From Combretum micranthum (taxonomy: Eukaryota > Streptophyta > Magnoliopsida > Myrtales > Combretaceae), in the NCBI GenBank assembly GCA_024138025.1, contig JAMXBD010001589.1:272746-336745 (forward strand): 64,000 bases of DNA, given 5' to 3'. The notes under the pieces were generated by a model that did not search any database, had not been told where the DNA came from, and saw only the letters and a program-made list of their open reading frames with translations. Positions 45,891 to 57,322 of this stretch are shown in pieces; position 1 is the stretch's first letter; each line of letters starts with the position of its first letter. The position numbers and the translations under genes were made by a program.

Positions 45891-47810
45891 GTTTTATTGT
45901 TTAGAACCGACAGGAGGACATATTGTCTATTTTAGTAGAGACAATAAAGTATCTAAATGGATGCGAGGAAGTATTTTTTATGTGAAACCAAGTACAATAA
46001 AAAAGTTATTATAGTATGACAAATTATTTTGATTGATTAAGGATATATTGTTGCAGAGTTAGTAGGTGTATATTTTATTTTTTGTATTATTGAACTTGAA
46101 CTTGTTTGGACTTCCAATCACATGCAAAGGTTTTAACCGAAAAAAAAAATAGAAAAGAGAGCAAGTTACAAACATGTTCTCATAAAATTAATAAAAGTTA
46201 AAGTTTAATTCAAAGAGTCCCATTAAATTAATTAATTAACCAATCGAACCTAGATGCCTAATGGATTAAGACCTAAGATCAACACCTTCATTTTGACAAA
46301 TTGGTTTTAGATTTGATTGTTTTAACTGTTGCCAAGGCATTGAGAGGAAGCTAGTAGTTTCCTAGGAATTCCCTTCTCTAACTTACGAAAATCTTTTGAA
46401 TTTAACATAAAGTTTCTTTAAATAATTTTTTTTGAGTTTTATGGTTCCATTTTATAGATGTAGGGTTCTATTTGATGTTATTAAATATTACATAAGACGT
46501 CTTCCATTGCACATAACCTAAGAGTTCTGTGTGTTTGACACTTAGAAGGATGAAAAAAGAAGTGATAAAGAGACGACAAGCGATTTTAGAACACACTTAT
46601 AGCAGGTGTAAGACCTATTAAGTACAACCCACTATCCATACTAAAGCTTATTGACTTATTCTTCGATTAAACTTTGTTTGATCATTGGGAGCAAAGATTT
46701 CACATCTTTACCTTGTCTATCTATCAATTCGTGTAGATAATTGATAGACATGATTAAGCTTACCCATTCTAATGTTAAATTGATAAACTTGGTATGGACA
46801 CAATTCTTGCAGCATGACTTATTATATGCAAGTTGGTTGAGGAGAATTAAGAATGGATGAACAGGTCTAATGATCTAGGCTCACTAAGTTAAATTTCTAT
46901 CAACCTTCAATTAATGGATAGAATTTTTAGGGCCTATCATTTAACCCAAAAGTAAAGATCAAATAAATAGTAGGTTTATATAGCCCAATATAATGACGTA
47001 CTAGATTTCTTTCTCTACACAATTTTATCTAAAACTTAAAACTCAAAAGTTGTTCTTCTTGGTTAAATTCCTGAATTTACTATTTCGAATCTTTCCTGCT
47101 TCATAAGAATAGTATTACAATTTTTATCCATAATATTAAACTAATGGAGGCTTTTAATCTCATGCCCAATTTTCATTCATCATAATCTTCCATTTCAAAC
47201 AATAACTCTTACTATGATAATTAAGTATAAAGAGTAATCATAATCTCAACCAATTAACTAATTGCACATCATAGCTTCCTACTAACATTAGTTTGTAAAA
47301 CTTTCACATAAACCCATTAAGCACATGACCCAACTCTGAATAAATCTTCTTAATTTTTAGAGAGTTAGTTTGTAGAGAGTGATCCAGTTATTAACAAGGT
47401 GAATGGAGCATTGACTTTGTCTGGATCCTATACATGTTAATGATTTCCATTAATGAAAGACGACATATTTCGCTCACTCATCTTTTTTCCCCCCCTCTTT
47501 CCCTTTATACTATAAATTTTATATATAATTACCTTTATAACAAAATGCATCATATTATCCATTAATATATGGTAAGAAGCAAAAAGGCTCTCCGTGTGCT
47601 TGCATTTAGAAGTTAAGAAGAACATGCACTTGTACGTCCAGCAAACCAAACATGGCTCGTTTATGAGGCGATCAAATATGATGCTGAGTTGCATTTCCTT
47701 CATTTTTGTCTCGTTTTGCTAAAAGATGCAACAATGACGTCCACTTATTTGGATATACAAACCTGTACGACGATTTGTCATTGAATGCAAAGCCATTCGG
47801 GCTCATGATC

Positions 47811-47844
<34 letters not shown>

Positions 47845-49083
47845 GTAAAAGAATGTAAATGGTAAGATCTCTTGAGGGTTTTCTAGTGTCAAATTAGCTT
47901 CTAAAAATCTCTTCCTCTTAAGAATAGCGTTACTTTATTTAAGGTCATTCATTTTGGATCCTTAGTTATCATTAACATCTTAAATATTATCAATTTAACT
48001 TTTTTTTATTGGTGTATACCCACATTTGTAAAAGGAAAAAGAAATTAGAATAGTGAAATAATTTTTGAAGTTTTTCACATAGGGATCCTAAATTTTACAA
48101 AAATGATACTATTATAGTAGAGAATCTCAAAATGTAAGGTTCTTAGTATAAGAAATTGTGTCAAGAATTTTCATGATGTATGAAACAGATATTTTGAAGC
48201 ACTTAACAAATGTTGAACGAAAACACCGATTACCATTTCTCGTACTTACTTTTCCGTAAAATACTAGAGTGTTATTGTTGTGGTTTGTTAACACTTGTAG
48301 AAAGTATATATGGGGATGGAAAAAATATAAAGAAACTAGGGATGGAGAAAAAAAAGGTCCCTAGAAGGACATACATTAAATAAGTTGAATTCAAATGATA
48401 TAATGTTGAGAGTTTAAAATTTTAACTCCCAATTTATCTCTAGTGGTATTTAAGGAGTTCAATCTCGAGTTCATTAAGCACATTTAGAGTTAAGAATCAA
48501 TTAATAAATATTAATATCCAAACTCAACTAAAAGTTAACTAAGATTAACTTTGATTCCAAGTTAATTTCATATGCAAGTTTATTGAGTCAAATATCTCAA
48601 AATTCAATCTAATTCAATTAATTATTTAGATAACACAAATTTAAACTCAACTTAATTTTGAATAAATGCACTTAGATAGTTCACAAGTTCATTGACATAT
48701 ATATATGTGTGTATATATTCCTATCAACACTCTTTCGTAAAGCTAATCGATGGCTTAATTGGGCCATGAAAGTAACGAGGATCTGAAGATTTCTTGGCAG
48801 GTCCCACAACAATTTTCTCTTTCGTTTTGGTTTCAAAAGTCTAATGATCCAATTTCCTTTAATGATGCTTTTAATAGGGAAGATGTCGATAAATTTTGGT
48901 GATTTTGACTCTTGAAGCCATATGGTATCTTAGTTTTGTGTCTTGTTTATTGTTTCAGATTGATTTCAAACGTCTTTTCTTTTCACCGGAGAGAGATTAA
49001 AAAAAACAAAAGAAAAAGGAAATAAAAAGAAAAGATAGAGAAGTGTTTATATATTAGTATAGATCAGTAAATATATATTTGCA
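45891..49083. other. AT-rich intergenic DNA, no gene recognised
   Basis: No domain was recognised. The minus-strand ORF 47437-47703 is cysteine- and methionine-rich without a recognisable family. A (TA)n tract lies at 47813-47842. 48730-48960 is slightly GC-richer and unique-looking but carries no ORF. Confidence 0.4.
47813..47842. repeat. (TA)n microsatellite
   Basis: About 15 uninterrupted TA units. Confidence 0.95.
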
Positions 49084-51012
49084 TAAGTTAGGCATTCTTT
49101 ATTTACATGTGAAAATAATGTGAGTCAATTATGATGGTTATGGAACTGTCCAAATTGCATGTAAAGAGACATAGTATACTATTAAGATAGGCTAATGATA
49201 TAGATATTGGTCTTTCAATAAAATGATTAGTTAGGCATTGTTTGTTTTAATGAAAATATTTTTCAAAAAAATATTTCATAAGTTAGGCATTCTTTATTTA
49301 CATGTGAAAATAATGTGAGTCAATTATAATGGATACAAAACTGTCCAAATTACATGTAAAGAGACATAGTATATTATTAACATATGCTAATGATATAGAT
49401 ATTGGTGTTTCAATAAAATTATTAGTTAGGCGTTGTTTGTTTTAATGAAAATATTTTTCAAAAAAATATTTCATAAGTCTGGTATTCTTTATTTACATGT
49501 GAAAATAATTGAGTCAATTATGATCGATACGGAACTGTCCAAATTACTTGTAAAGGGACATAGTATATTATTAAGATGGCTAATGATATAGATATTGGTC
49601 TTTCAAAAAATGATTAATTAGACATTGTTGTTTTAGTGAAAATATTTTTCAAAAAAAAAATGTTTCATAAGTTTAGTATTCTTTATTTACATGTGAAAAT
49701 AATGTAAGTCGATTATAATGGATATGGAACAGTCCAAATTGCATGTAATGAGACATAGTATATTATTAAGAAAGGGTAATGATATAGATATTAGTTTTTC
49801 AATAAAATGATTAGTTAGGCGTTATTTGTTTTAATAAAAATATTTTTCAAAAAGATGTTTCATAAATTAGGTATTCTTTATTTACATGTGAAAATAATAT
49901 CAGTCAATTATGACGAAACCGTTCAAATTGCATGTAAAGAGACCCAGTATATTATTAAGATAGGCTAATGATATAAATATTGGTCTTTCAATAAAATGAC
50001 CAGTTAGGCATTGCTTCTTTTAATGAAAATATTTTTTCAAAAAATTGTTTCATAAGTTAGGTATCTTTATTAACATGTGAAAATAATGTGAGTCACTCAT
50101 GATGAACACGGAACCGTCCAAATTGCATGTAAAGAGACACAGTATATTATTAAGATAAGCTAATGATATAAATATTGGTCTTTCAATAAAATGATTAGTT
50201 AGGCATTACTTCTTTTAATGAAAATATTTTTCAAAAAACTATTTCATAAGTTAGGTATCTTTATTTACATGTGAAAATAATATGAGTCACACATGATGAA
50301 CATGGAACCGTCCAAATTGCATGTGAAGTAACATAGTATATTATTAACATAAGCTAATGATATAGATATTGGTCTTTCAATAAAATGATTAGTTAGGCGT
50401 TGCTTGTTTTAATGAAAATATTTTTCAAAAAACTATTTCATAAGTTAGGTATCTTTATTTATATGTGAAAATAATGAAAGTCAATTATAATGGATATGGA
50501 ACCGTCCAAATTGCATGTAATGAGACATAGTATATTATTAAGAAGGGTAATGATATAGGTATTAGTCTTTCAATAAAATGATTAGTTAGGCGTTACTTGT
50601 TTTGATGAAAATATTTTTCAAAAAATGTTTCATAAGTTAGGTATTCTTTATTTACATGTGAAAATAATGTCAGTCAATTATGATGGATACGAAACCGTTC
50701 AAATTGCATGTAAGGAGACATAGTATATTATTAAGATAGGCTAAAGATATAGATATTGGTCTTTCAATAAAATGATTAGTTAGGCATTGCTTATTTTAAT
50801 GAAAATATTTTTCAAAAAAATGTTTCATAAGTTAGGTATTCTTTATTTACATGTGAAAATAATGTGAGTCCATTATGAATACAGAACCGTCCAAATTTCA
50901 TGTAAAGAGACGTAGTATATTATTAAGATAGCCTAATGATATTGATATTGATCTTTCAAAAAAATGATTAGTTAGGCATTGCTTATTTTAATGAAAATAT
51001 TTTTCAAAATAA
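49084..51012. repeat. tandem array, ten units of about 194 bp
   Basis: Unit starts (TAAGTTAGG or close variant) at 49084, 49279, 49474, 49668, 49863, 50053, 50247, 50441, 50633 and 50828, with spacings of 190-195 bp. Each unit contains CTTTATTTACATGTGAAAAT, GTCCAAATTGCATGTAA, GAGACATAGTATATTATTAA, TGATATAGATATTGGTCTTT and TTTTAATGAAAATATTTTTC. Units differ by scattered substitutions and small indels. No ORF crosses units. The last unit runs directly into the MITE at about 50969-51427, whose left TIR is repeated at the corresponding place in each unit. Confidence 0.92.
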
Positions 51013-51427
51013 CGTCTTTTCATTTTTATTGTATTTGTTTAAAAAAAATGAGACAATTTTTAGAAAATATTTTCTATTGTTTTGGAGGATAAATGCCAAC
51101 TTACGAGCTATAAAAGTATAAGTAATTTTCTCATCAATTTATGAGCTCTATCAACCAATCATTTACTATCAACAACATTTATCATTATTTTCTTCATATT
51201 TTTTTATTTTAGTAGATTTAATGTTTATTTCTCACTATAGAATATAGTTTGTTATTAATCATCTTGGCATTTTCATTATCCAAGCATTTGAAGAAACAAA
51301 TAAAAGAAAATTATTTTCATAAAATTAGTCAAATATCTAAAAAAGTATTACTTTTCAGAAAAATCTTTTTAAGAAGAAACATTTTTTATTAATAAATATT
51401 TTTCTTCAAAACAAACAATTAGACCTT
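50969..51427. mobile_element. MITE at the right edge of the tandem array
   Basis: The left end TTAGGCATTGCTTATTTTAA and the reverse complement of the right end (TAAGGTCTAATTGTTTG, then TTTTGAAGAAAAATATTT) form an imperfect inverted repeat sharing ATTGTTTGTTTT and GAAAAxTATTT when other array units are considered. The interior has further GAAAATATTTTC/GAAAATTATTTTC inverted words. It looks like a hAT-type MITE; no target duplication was confirmed. Confidence 0.5.
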
Positions 51428-52372
51428 ATTCAATTACCTTTTTCTTAACATGTAGTGTATAATAGTTTGAGAAAAAAGGAATAATGTATAGTCACATTTA
51501 CTTTCTATGATTTTTTTATATAAAAATCTCTTTTAAAATATTATTACGTGCAATTAATTATCGAAATTTATTTAATGTCAATAACATATATTTTAGAAAG
51601 TTTGAAAAAGGTATGCAATGGGCATTAATAAGTAAGACATGCCTTCTTTTCTTGGTTTATATCGTTGGAAGTTGAAGACTCCATGATTTTATGCGTTTCA
51701 ATTATTATCAACGTGTTAACGCATATCTTCAGAAAAGAAAAGAGCAGTCTTTCTCAAGTCTGAACCCTAAAAGAGGCGTCAATTCAATGCCGTAATTTCG
51801 ACGTTGAAGAAAGGAGGCGTCACGTACTTGATGATTGCAAGACCCTCGAGCGACCTGAGAAACGACTGATAATAATACATCCAGAGGTTCCATTACATGC
51901 AACCCTAATTAATAATAAATGTCTGGTTAATTTCCTAGTCCTACCTAGTCTAACGTCCATCATCCCACTTGTCTTTATGATAAGACCGAAACTCGAGATG
52001 TCACCCTTATTAATTATTATACACTCCATTCACCTTAGTTAATGATGTAATTCAACATTGAATCTTTGTTTCGTCGTATTTTAGTCATTCAGTTATTATA
52101 TTTTTGTCATTTTTAAATAGATGTTTGTCAAAAAATAAATACTGATGAAAAATTGACAATTTTACTTATAAACTGACAAACATATGCGATATAGATAGAG
52201 CTTTTCATTGTACCAAACTAAATTAAACCACAAAATGTAGTTCTTTTATATTTTAGTTCGATATGTGGTTTAATTCACCAAAATTCTAAACGGTTATAGT
52301 TTGGTTTGAAGGTTCGACCCAAACCAAACCGTTTGAATCCAAATTGAACCGGTTCTCATTAAAAGAAATCAT
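51428..52372. other. intergenic DNA with an unexplained GC-richer island
   Basis: 51650-52030 stands out from its AT-rich surroundings (CGTGTTAACGC, GAGGCGTCAATTC, GGAGGCGTCACGTACTTG, CCTCGAGCGACC) and is not repeated elsewhere in the window. The minus-strand ORF there (51820-52029) matches nothing I know. 52195-52350 has GGTTTAATTC/GAACCGGTT words of a hAT-like repeat that seems to resume at 54030-54110, after the next element. Confidence 0.35.
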
Positions 52373-53498
52373 GGGATAATGTCATGGTTACTACTTGAAC
52401 TTTGTTTAAATCTTCAATTAACTACCTAAACTTTCATTTAATTAATTTACTACCTAATGAAACTTTTCATGGTCAAAAACACTACCTTGTTCAACTCTGT
52501 TAACACCGTCTGTCTAGTTGGCATTACTAACCTATAATAACCCGATGCATATCCATGGCCTTAAAAAAAATTCATAGGAGCCCTCCTCCTCCTTCAATTC
52601 TTCTCCTCTCTCCTCTTAGCCACTCTAAGATCCAAAGACCTTACAACCACGTCGAGATCTAAGGATTGTTACCTACATCCACCGTCCAAAAACCAAAAAA
52701 AAAAAAAAAAAACCCACAACCACCAGTACCTAATGACCACGCTTACGCCATTACCATAAAAAAACATTGACAACCCCAGTAAACCAAACGCAATCACAAC
52801 CCTAATTGCTAAAAACATAACAAAAAATCACAATATAAACATCGATTAGTGCCATCCAACTCCAATTAGTCACCACCAACAACACCCATGCTAAGCCCTC
52901 AAACATACAAAGACCCTAGCCTCCTAACTCTATCGATCACCAGTGAATCCAAGTTATTTACACACTTACCACGTTGAAACCAAGCACAACAAAAACCAAA
53001 AACACCATCAAACACAATGTCACCCCCATGCGCCTCTACCTCCTTCATCACGAAACACCAACACACAATGTCAAACTCTAACCAAAATTGAGTACCACAA
53101 TTCCTCAAACCAACTGTGAGAGAGAGGGAGGCCATCGATTTCTAGTCTCGTTCCCTTGCTGATCTAACTTGAGAAAGAGAGATTTTCCAACTGATTTGCA
53201 GATAGAGAGTGGAGGGTTGGGTTTAGTTTTGGGGGAGAGAGAGAGAGAGAGAGAGAGAATGTTTAGAGGAGGTGCATTGAAGAAGGAAAAGATGCAAGAA
53301 GGAGGATGATGTAATTTTTTTAAGGCCATGACATGTGCCGAGTTGTTATAGGTTATGACAAACAGAGCTAACTGAGTTGAACTAGGTAATGTTTTTTATT
53401 GTGAAAAGTTCCATTAGATAGTAAATTGATTAAATTAAAGTTTAGGTGATTAATTGAAGATTTAAGTAAAGTTTAGGTGACAACTGTGACATTATCCC
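52373..53498. mobile_element. non-autonomous Mutator-like element with TIRs of about 200 bp
   Basis: The left TIR (52373-52578) and right TIR (53305-53498) are inverted copies. Both begin GGGATAATGTCA, continue with TTAAATCTTCAATTAA and CCTAAACTTT, and end near CATGGCCTTAAAAAAA. The match is about 80% by eye over roughly 200 bp. The 726-bp interior contains CT/GA-rich sequence and two overlapping minus-strand ORFs (52899-53135, 53105-53329) that I do not recognise; they could be captured host sequence. Flanking 9-bp sequences do not match clearly. No transposase. Confidence 0.75.
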
Positions 53499-54262
53499 AA
53501 TAAAAAAAAGAGTTATTTTATCTATTTGTAACTCTTAATACATTTGATATTATGGTCACATATGATATTTTTCTCTAATATCACATACATATATAATTTG
53601 TTAGAATATGCTTAAAATGGAATTGATTTTGAATTCTAATTCCATTCTTGCGTTTAAATGCATCATTATAAGGGAATTGAGTAATATATCTATTTGTAGA
53701 TTTATTACGAAATAATTTAGAACTGAAACTAATTAATACAATAGAAATTTAAATACATTATAAGGGAAAAAATTATAAATAAACATAAAATGACTCTCTT
53801 ACTTAATATTATAGATTTATTAAGAATATATGTTACTTTAAAGTCGCACTGGAAAATATTTCTAGGTCGGGATAATATGTATATATGAAATTATTAAATA
53901 CATGACTTAATATAATGATAAATGACTTTACTTCTTGCACAACATTCGTTAGTCTAAACATCTTTCTTCTTTTTTTTTCCCTCTCTTGGGAACCTAAATG
54001 ACTAATAATATTATTAATTAGAATTAAATGTTTTTAAAGGCGGTTCAAACATAACCGCATTTGGAGCGGTTTGGTTCAAAACCTTGAACCATTAAAAGCA
54101 GTTTACCCTTAGATATGATACAGGTAAAAATACAACAACCCAAATAGACCCCGATTGAAATAATAATAGAGTTATAATAATTATTATATCCCTAATATAT
54201 TTTTTTGGTTGATGATTGGAAAAAAAAAAAAGTAAGGAGTCATGTCATAATAAAAGCAAATA
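53499..54262. other. AT-rich spacer between two Mutator-like elements
   Basis: No gene. 54030-54110 contains GGCGGTTCAAACATAACCGC and CCTTGAACCATTAAAAGCAG, the latter also found with small changes in intron 1 of the kinase gene at about 10650. 54254-54262 is the left copy of the 9-bp target duplication of the next element. Confidence 0.45.
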
Positions 54263-56070
54263 GGATTAATGTCAAATTTGGTACCTGAACTTTGCCAAAA
54301 AGTTCAATTAAGTACGTGGACTTTCAAAAGTTTAATTTTAGTTCCTCATCGAACTTTTCATACCATTTTCGGTATCTCAGTTAACGGTGTTAACTTCATT
54401 GTTGACTTGGATGTACGAACTAATCACGACGTGACATGTGTCATTTAATGTGATACATTATCATTTATTTATTTTTCCCTTCTAACGTAGTGGATTTTTA
54501 TTTTTTATTAATATTTTCGTTATAATTTTTTATTTTATTATAATTAATATTATTTTACTTTTTTAGAAAAAGATTATATTTAAATTCAAGTTAAAGCCCA
54601 TTTTCTAACCTTCCCATATGAACTCATCAAGCAAGCTCATATTTCTTTATAAGTTTTTATTTCTCAGTTAGAGTTTTCTCCATTTTTACTTATATAGAAG
54701 TCCATTTCTTAAAAAATTTTCCATGTGGCACATCTTGTGTGTAATATAAGTGCCCAGTAACCTTTAAATCCTTCTTCTTCTCATCATTGGAAACAGAGCT
54801 TTTAATTGAGGAACCCAAAGAATCTGATTCCATGCAATCAAATGGAGAACTTGGAGAAACATACCATTCACGATCTTCTTTTATTATGATGTTTGAATAA
54901 GCCACAAAAGGATGATTCAAAAGCCTCTCACCTATCCATCTCTTTTTGAGATCCTTAATGAAACACTTGACTCAAAAGTCCTTGCTCACAGCAGACAATT
55001 CTGTTGAAATTCCGACAACTCATCCCCCCTCCCCCGGTTGATCCTCATCATAACCCTGAACATGTTCCCATTCCGCAAAAATCTCTTACACAAGTTTCCT
55101 TGTAAACATCTCCACTACATATTATTCGTTGTTGTAGATAAGGCTAAATCTCATTTGGATGAAGGTAAGGGATGATCACGTACCAGGCACGTGACTCCTT
55201 GACAATGTCTTAGGGTACAAGTATGATCAATATTCCAAGCCTAGAATATATGGGAGTAATTTTCTTGGAAAGTGATGATACAATTGCATTTGAATGTTAG
55301 GGGGAAAAATTGTTTCCATATCACAAAATGAAAAATAAGACCGTAAGGTTGATGTCATGGAGACTAATATTGCACAACTAAGTTTTAGCAAGGCCTGAAC
55401 TTGGTTAGTGGTTCGATGTTGATGGTGTGACCTATCATGATGGTGATGGATGTGATGTGTTGCTGGAGATGGAGGTCGGACATCTGCTGAAGGTCATCTA
55501 TGGTGGCCATCTAGCATTTGATAGAAAGAGAGTGAGTTAGAGAGAGAAAATGGATAGTTGATTTGATAAAGAAGAAGATGGAGTTTAGAGTGAGAATGCG
55601 GTGATATGGCTCGTAGTAGAGATGGAGAAACTAGAGAGAGAGGGGCGCTAGAGAGAGATCTTTTATCCAGGGAAGAAGATCATTGATGATGAAGTTCATG
55701 TTTTTTTTTTTTTTTTTGAATGTAGTCCCTCATGCAAAATTTTTTGAGAAATAGACTTGTATATAACATAAAATTAGAGCAAACCTAAATTGAAGAAGAA
55801 AATTCCATAAAGGAAGAATGGGCTTGCTCTATTATTTAATATGATGGGCTTGAGCTTAGGCCTAAATATGAATTTATGACTATTTTTTAAAAATAAAATA
55901 ATATTAATTATTATAAAATATAATAATACAAAATAAAAATTAACAAAATTCCTCTTCATAAGCAAAATATGATAAAAAATGATGATGCGCCACATCAACT
56001 GAAAATGGCCACAAAAAAAACCTAATTGTACTTTTGGGCAAAGTTTAGGTACCAAATTTGACATTAACCC
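54263..56070. mobile_element. Pack-MULE: Mutator-like element with long TIRs carrying a kinase fragment
   Basis: 1808 bp flanked by a perfect 9-bp direct repeat aagcaaata (54254-54262 and 56071-56079), the hallmark of Mutator insertions. Ends start GG(A/G)TTAATGTCAAATTTGG and remain close for the first 50 bp. Looser inverted similarity extends to a shared CATTTCTTAAAAAATTTT-type block, giving TIRs of about 465 bp (54263-54727) and 340 bp (55731-56070). The interior of about 1 kb holds a minus-strand protein-kinase fragment (54690-55019) and further GC-richer sequence of unknown origin at 55020-55700. No transposase, so it depended on one elsewhere. Confidence 0.85.
54690..55019 (-). pseudogene. 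captured protein-kinase C-terminal fragment (MAPKKK-like)
   Basis: Translated on the minus strand from 55019, the frame reads ELSAVSKDF, one stop (TGA), then VKCFIKDLKKRW, RLLNHPFVAY and a hydrophilic tail with SPFDCMESDSLGSS to a stop at 54690. This matches kinase subdomain XI and the tail of plant MAPKKKs of the NPK/MAPKKK17-20 type, which end in ...GKDFLxKCFxKDPKKRWxAExLLNHPF. ATP-binding and catalytic subdomains are absent. It lies inside the Pack-MULE. The last residues read into the left TIR. It cannot be an active kinase. Confidence 0.7.
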
Positions 56071-56992
56071 AAGCAAATACAATTAAACTTCTATAAATTA
56101 ATAATGTTGGGTACATGAAATTTTATTAATTTAGAGGCACTAATTAATCAATTATTAATAATTTCTTAATTTAAAGAGTATTTTTTTATTCAATGACTAT
56201 AAATTTAATTATATAAAAAATCACTGCATGTCACTACTATATGTTACCATATTTCATAAATTGATTTAATAAGAAATTTTATTGTACATGTATATTTATG
56301 AAAATAAATAAATACATAAATGTTATTTGTTGTTTTTAATACTTAAAGAATATTCATTGTATTAACTAATTAAATAAAGTTCAATACAAATCACTTGTAT
56401 TCATGAGTTCATTGTATTAGAACTAAAGGCATTCAATGTATTATGATTATATATTTTTAAAATTATAACCCAACTTCTCATCTAAAAGGTGTCCATAAAT
56501 CAACCATTATAGATAATATACATAAAGCGTTATGTAAGTATAAAAGACATTGCCCCACATGTACTCAAAAAGATTTACATTAGTGGCTTGATGAAAAATA
56601 TCATTTGAAAATTAGTTAAGTTGCAACATAAAACACTTTGTGATAATCCGAATACCTTTTTGTTAACCTAAAAAAAGGAGGAGATACCAAGTGACATAAA
56701 CCAGCAAAATTTCCTTACATAGAGAAGGTTGTTCATGCATGACTTCTGTAATTCCAAGGTCAAGTGAATATAATTGGACAGCTACTTTTGAAGAAGGCAA
56801 GGGAGATGATGAAACTTTTATAGTTCCACTAGCTTTGAGTACAATGTTTCTTAAGGATGGCTTGAGAAGTTAAACTAGGACATGGTATCAAGTTATTAAG
56901 TTATTTTGGAGAGAGTAGTTTAGTTAACACACAAGACATGGAGGTGTTGGGAAGAAATATATTAATTCGGTATGAAAGATGATTTTAATATA
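56071..56992. other. AT-rich intergenic DNA, no gene recognised
   Basis: The first 9 bases are the right target duplication of the Pack-MULE. 56640-56960 is slightly GC-richer. On the minus strand short stretches could be old coding sequence leading into the 56993-57543 remnants, but stops are frequent and no family is recognised. Confidence 0.35.
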
Positions 56993-57322
56993 AATGAAAC
57001 TAGCTCGTTTTACAAGTTACAAGTTGATACAAAGCAACTTAAAGGAAGAAAACAAGATAGAAAGGCTTACAATTGTTTTTTGTTGCAATAAGTATAGCTT
57101 CAAAAATGTCAACATGAAAAGCTTGAATTGTTGATATTGCATTAACAAAAGAGCACGAATGAAACTAGTTTGTTTTACAAGTTACAATTTGATATAAAGC
57201 AACTTGAAGGAAGAAAACAAGATAGAAAATCTTACAATTGTTTTTTGTTGCAATAAGGATAGCTTCAAAAATGTCAACATGAAAAGCTTGAATTGTTGAT
57301 ATTGCATTAACAAAATAGCATG
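56993..57322. repeat. 165-bp tandem duplication (two copies)
   Basis: 56993-57157 and 57158-57322 are nearly identical, sharing GGAAGAAAACAAGATAGAAA, TTACAATTGTTTTTTGTTGC, ATAGCTTCAAAAATGTCAAC and GAATTGTTGATATTGCATTA. 165 is a multiple of three. On the minus strand each copy holds an open stretch containing NAISTIQAFHVDIFEAILIA, followed by GTAAG and a stop, as if an exon had been duplicated. I do not recognise the protein. Confidence 0.9.

Noticed and set aside
49084..51012. CRISPR-like array
   Set aside because: The units are full tandem repeats of 194 bp without unique spacers, in a plant genome.
53105..53329. Minus-strand ORF with SLSLSL repeats as a gene
   Set aside because: The repeat residues come from a GA microsatellite and the frame starts in the MULE TIR.
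55774..56082. 102-codon minus-strand ORF
   Set aside because: Lies almost wholly in the right TIR of the Pack-MULE and crosses its end.
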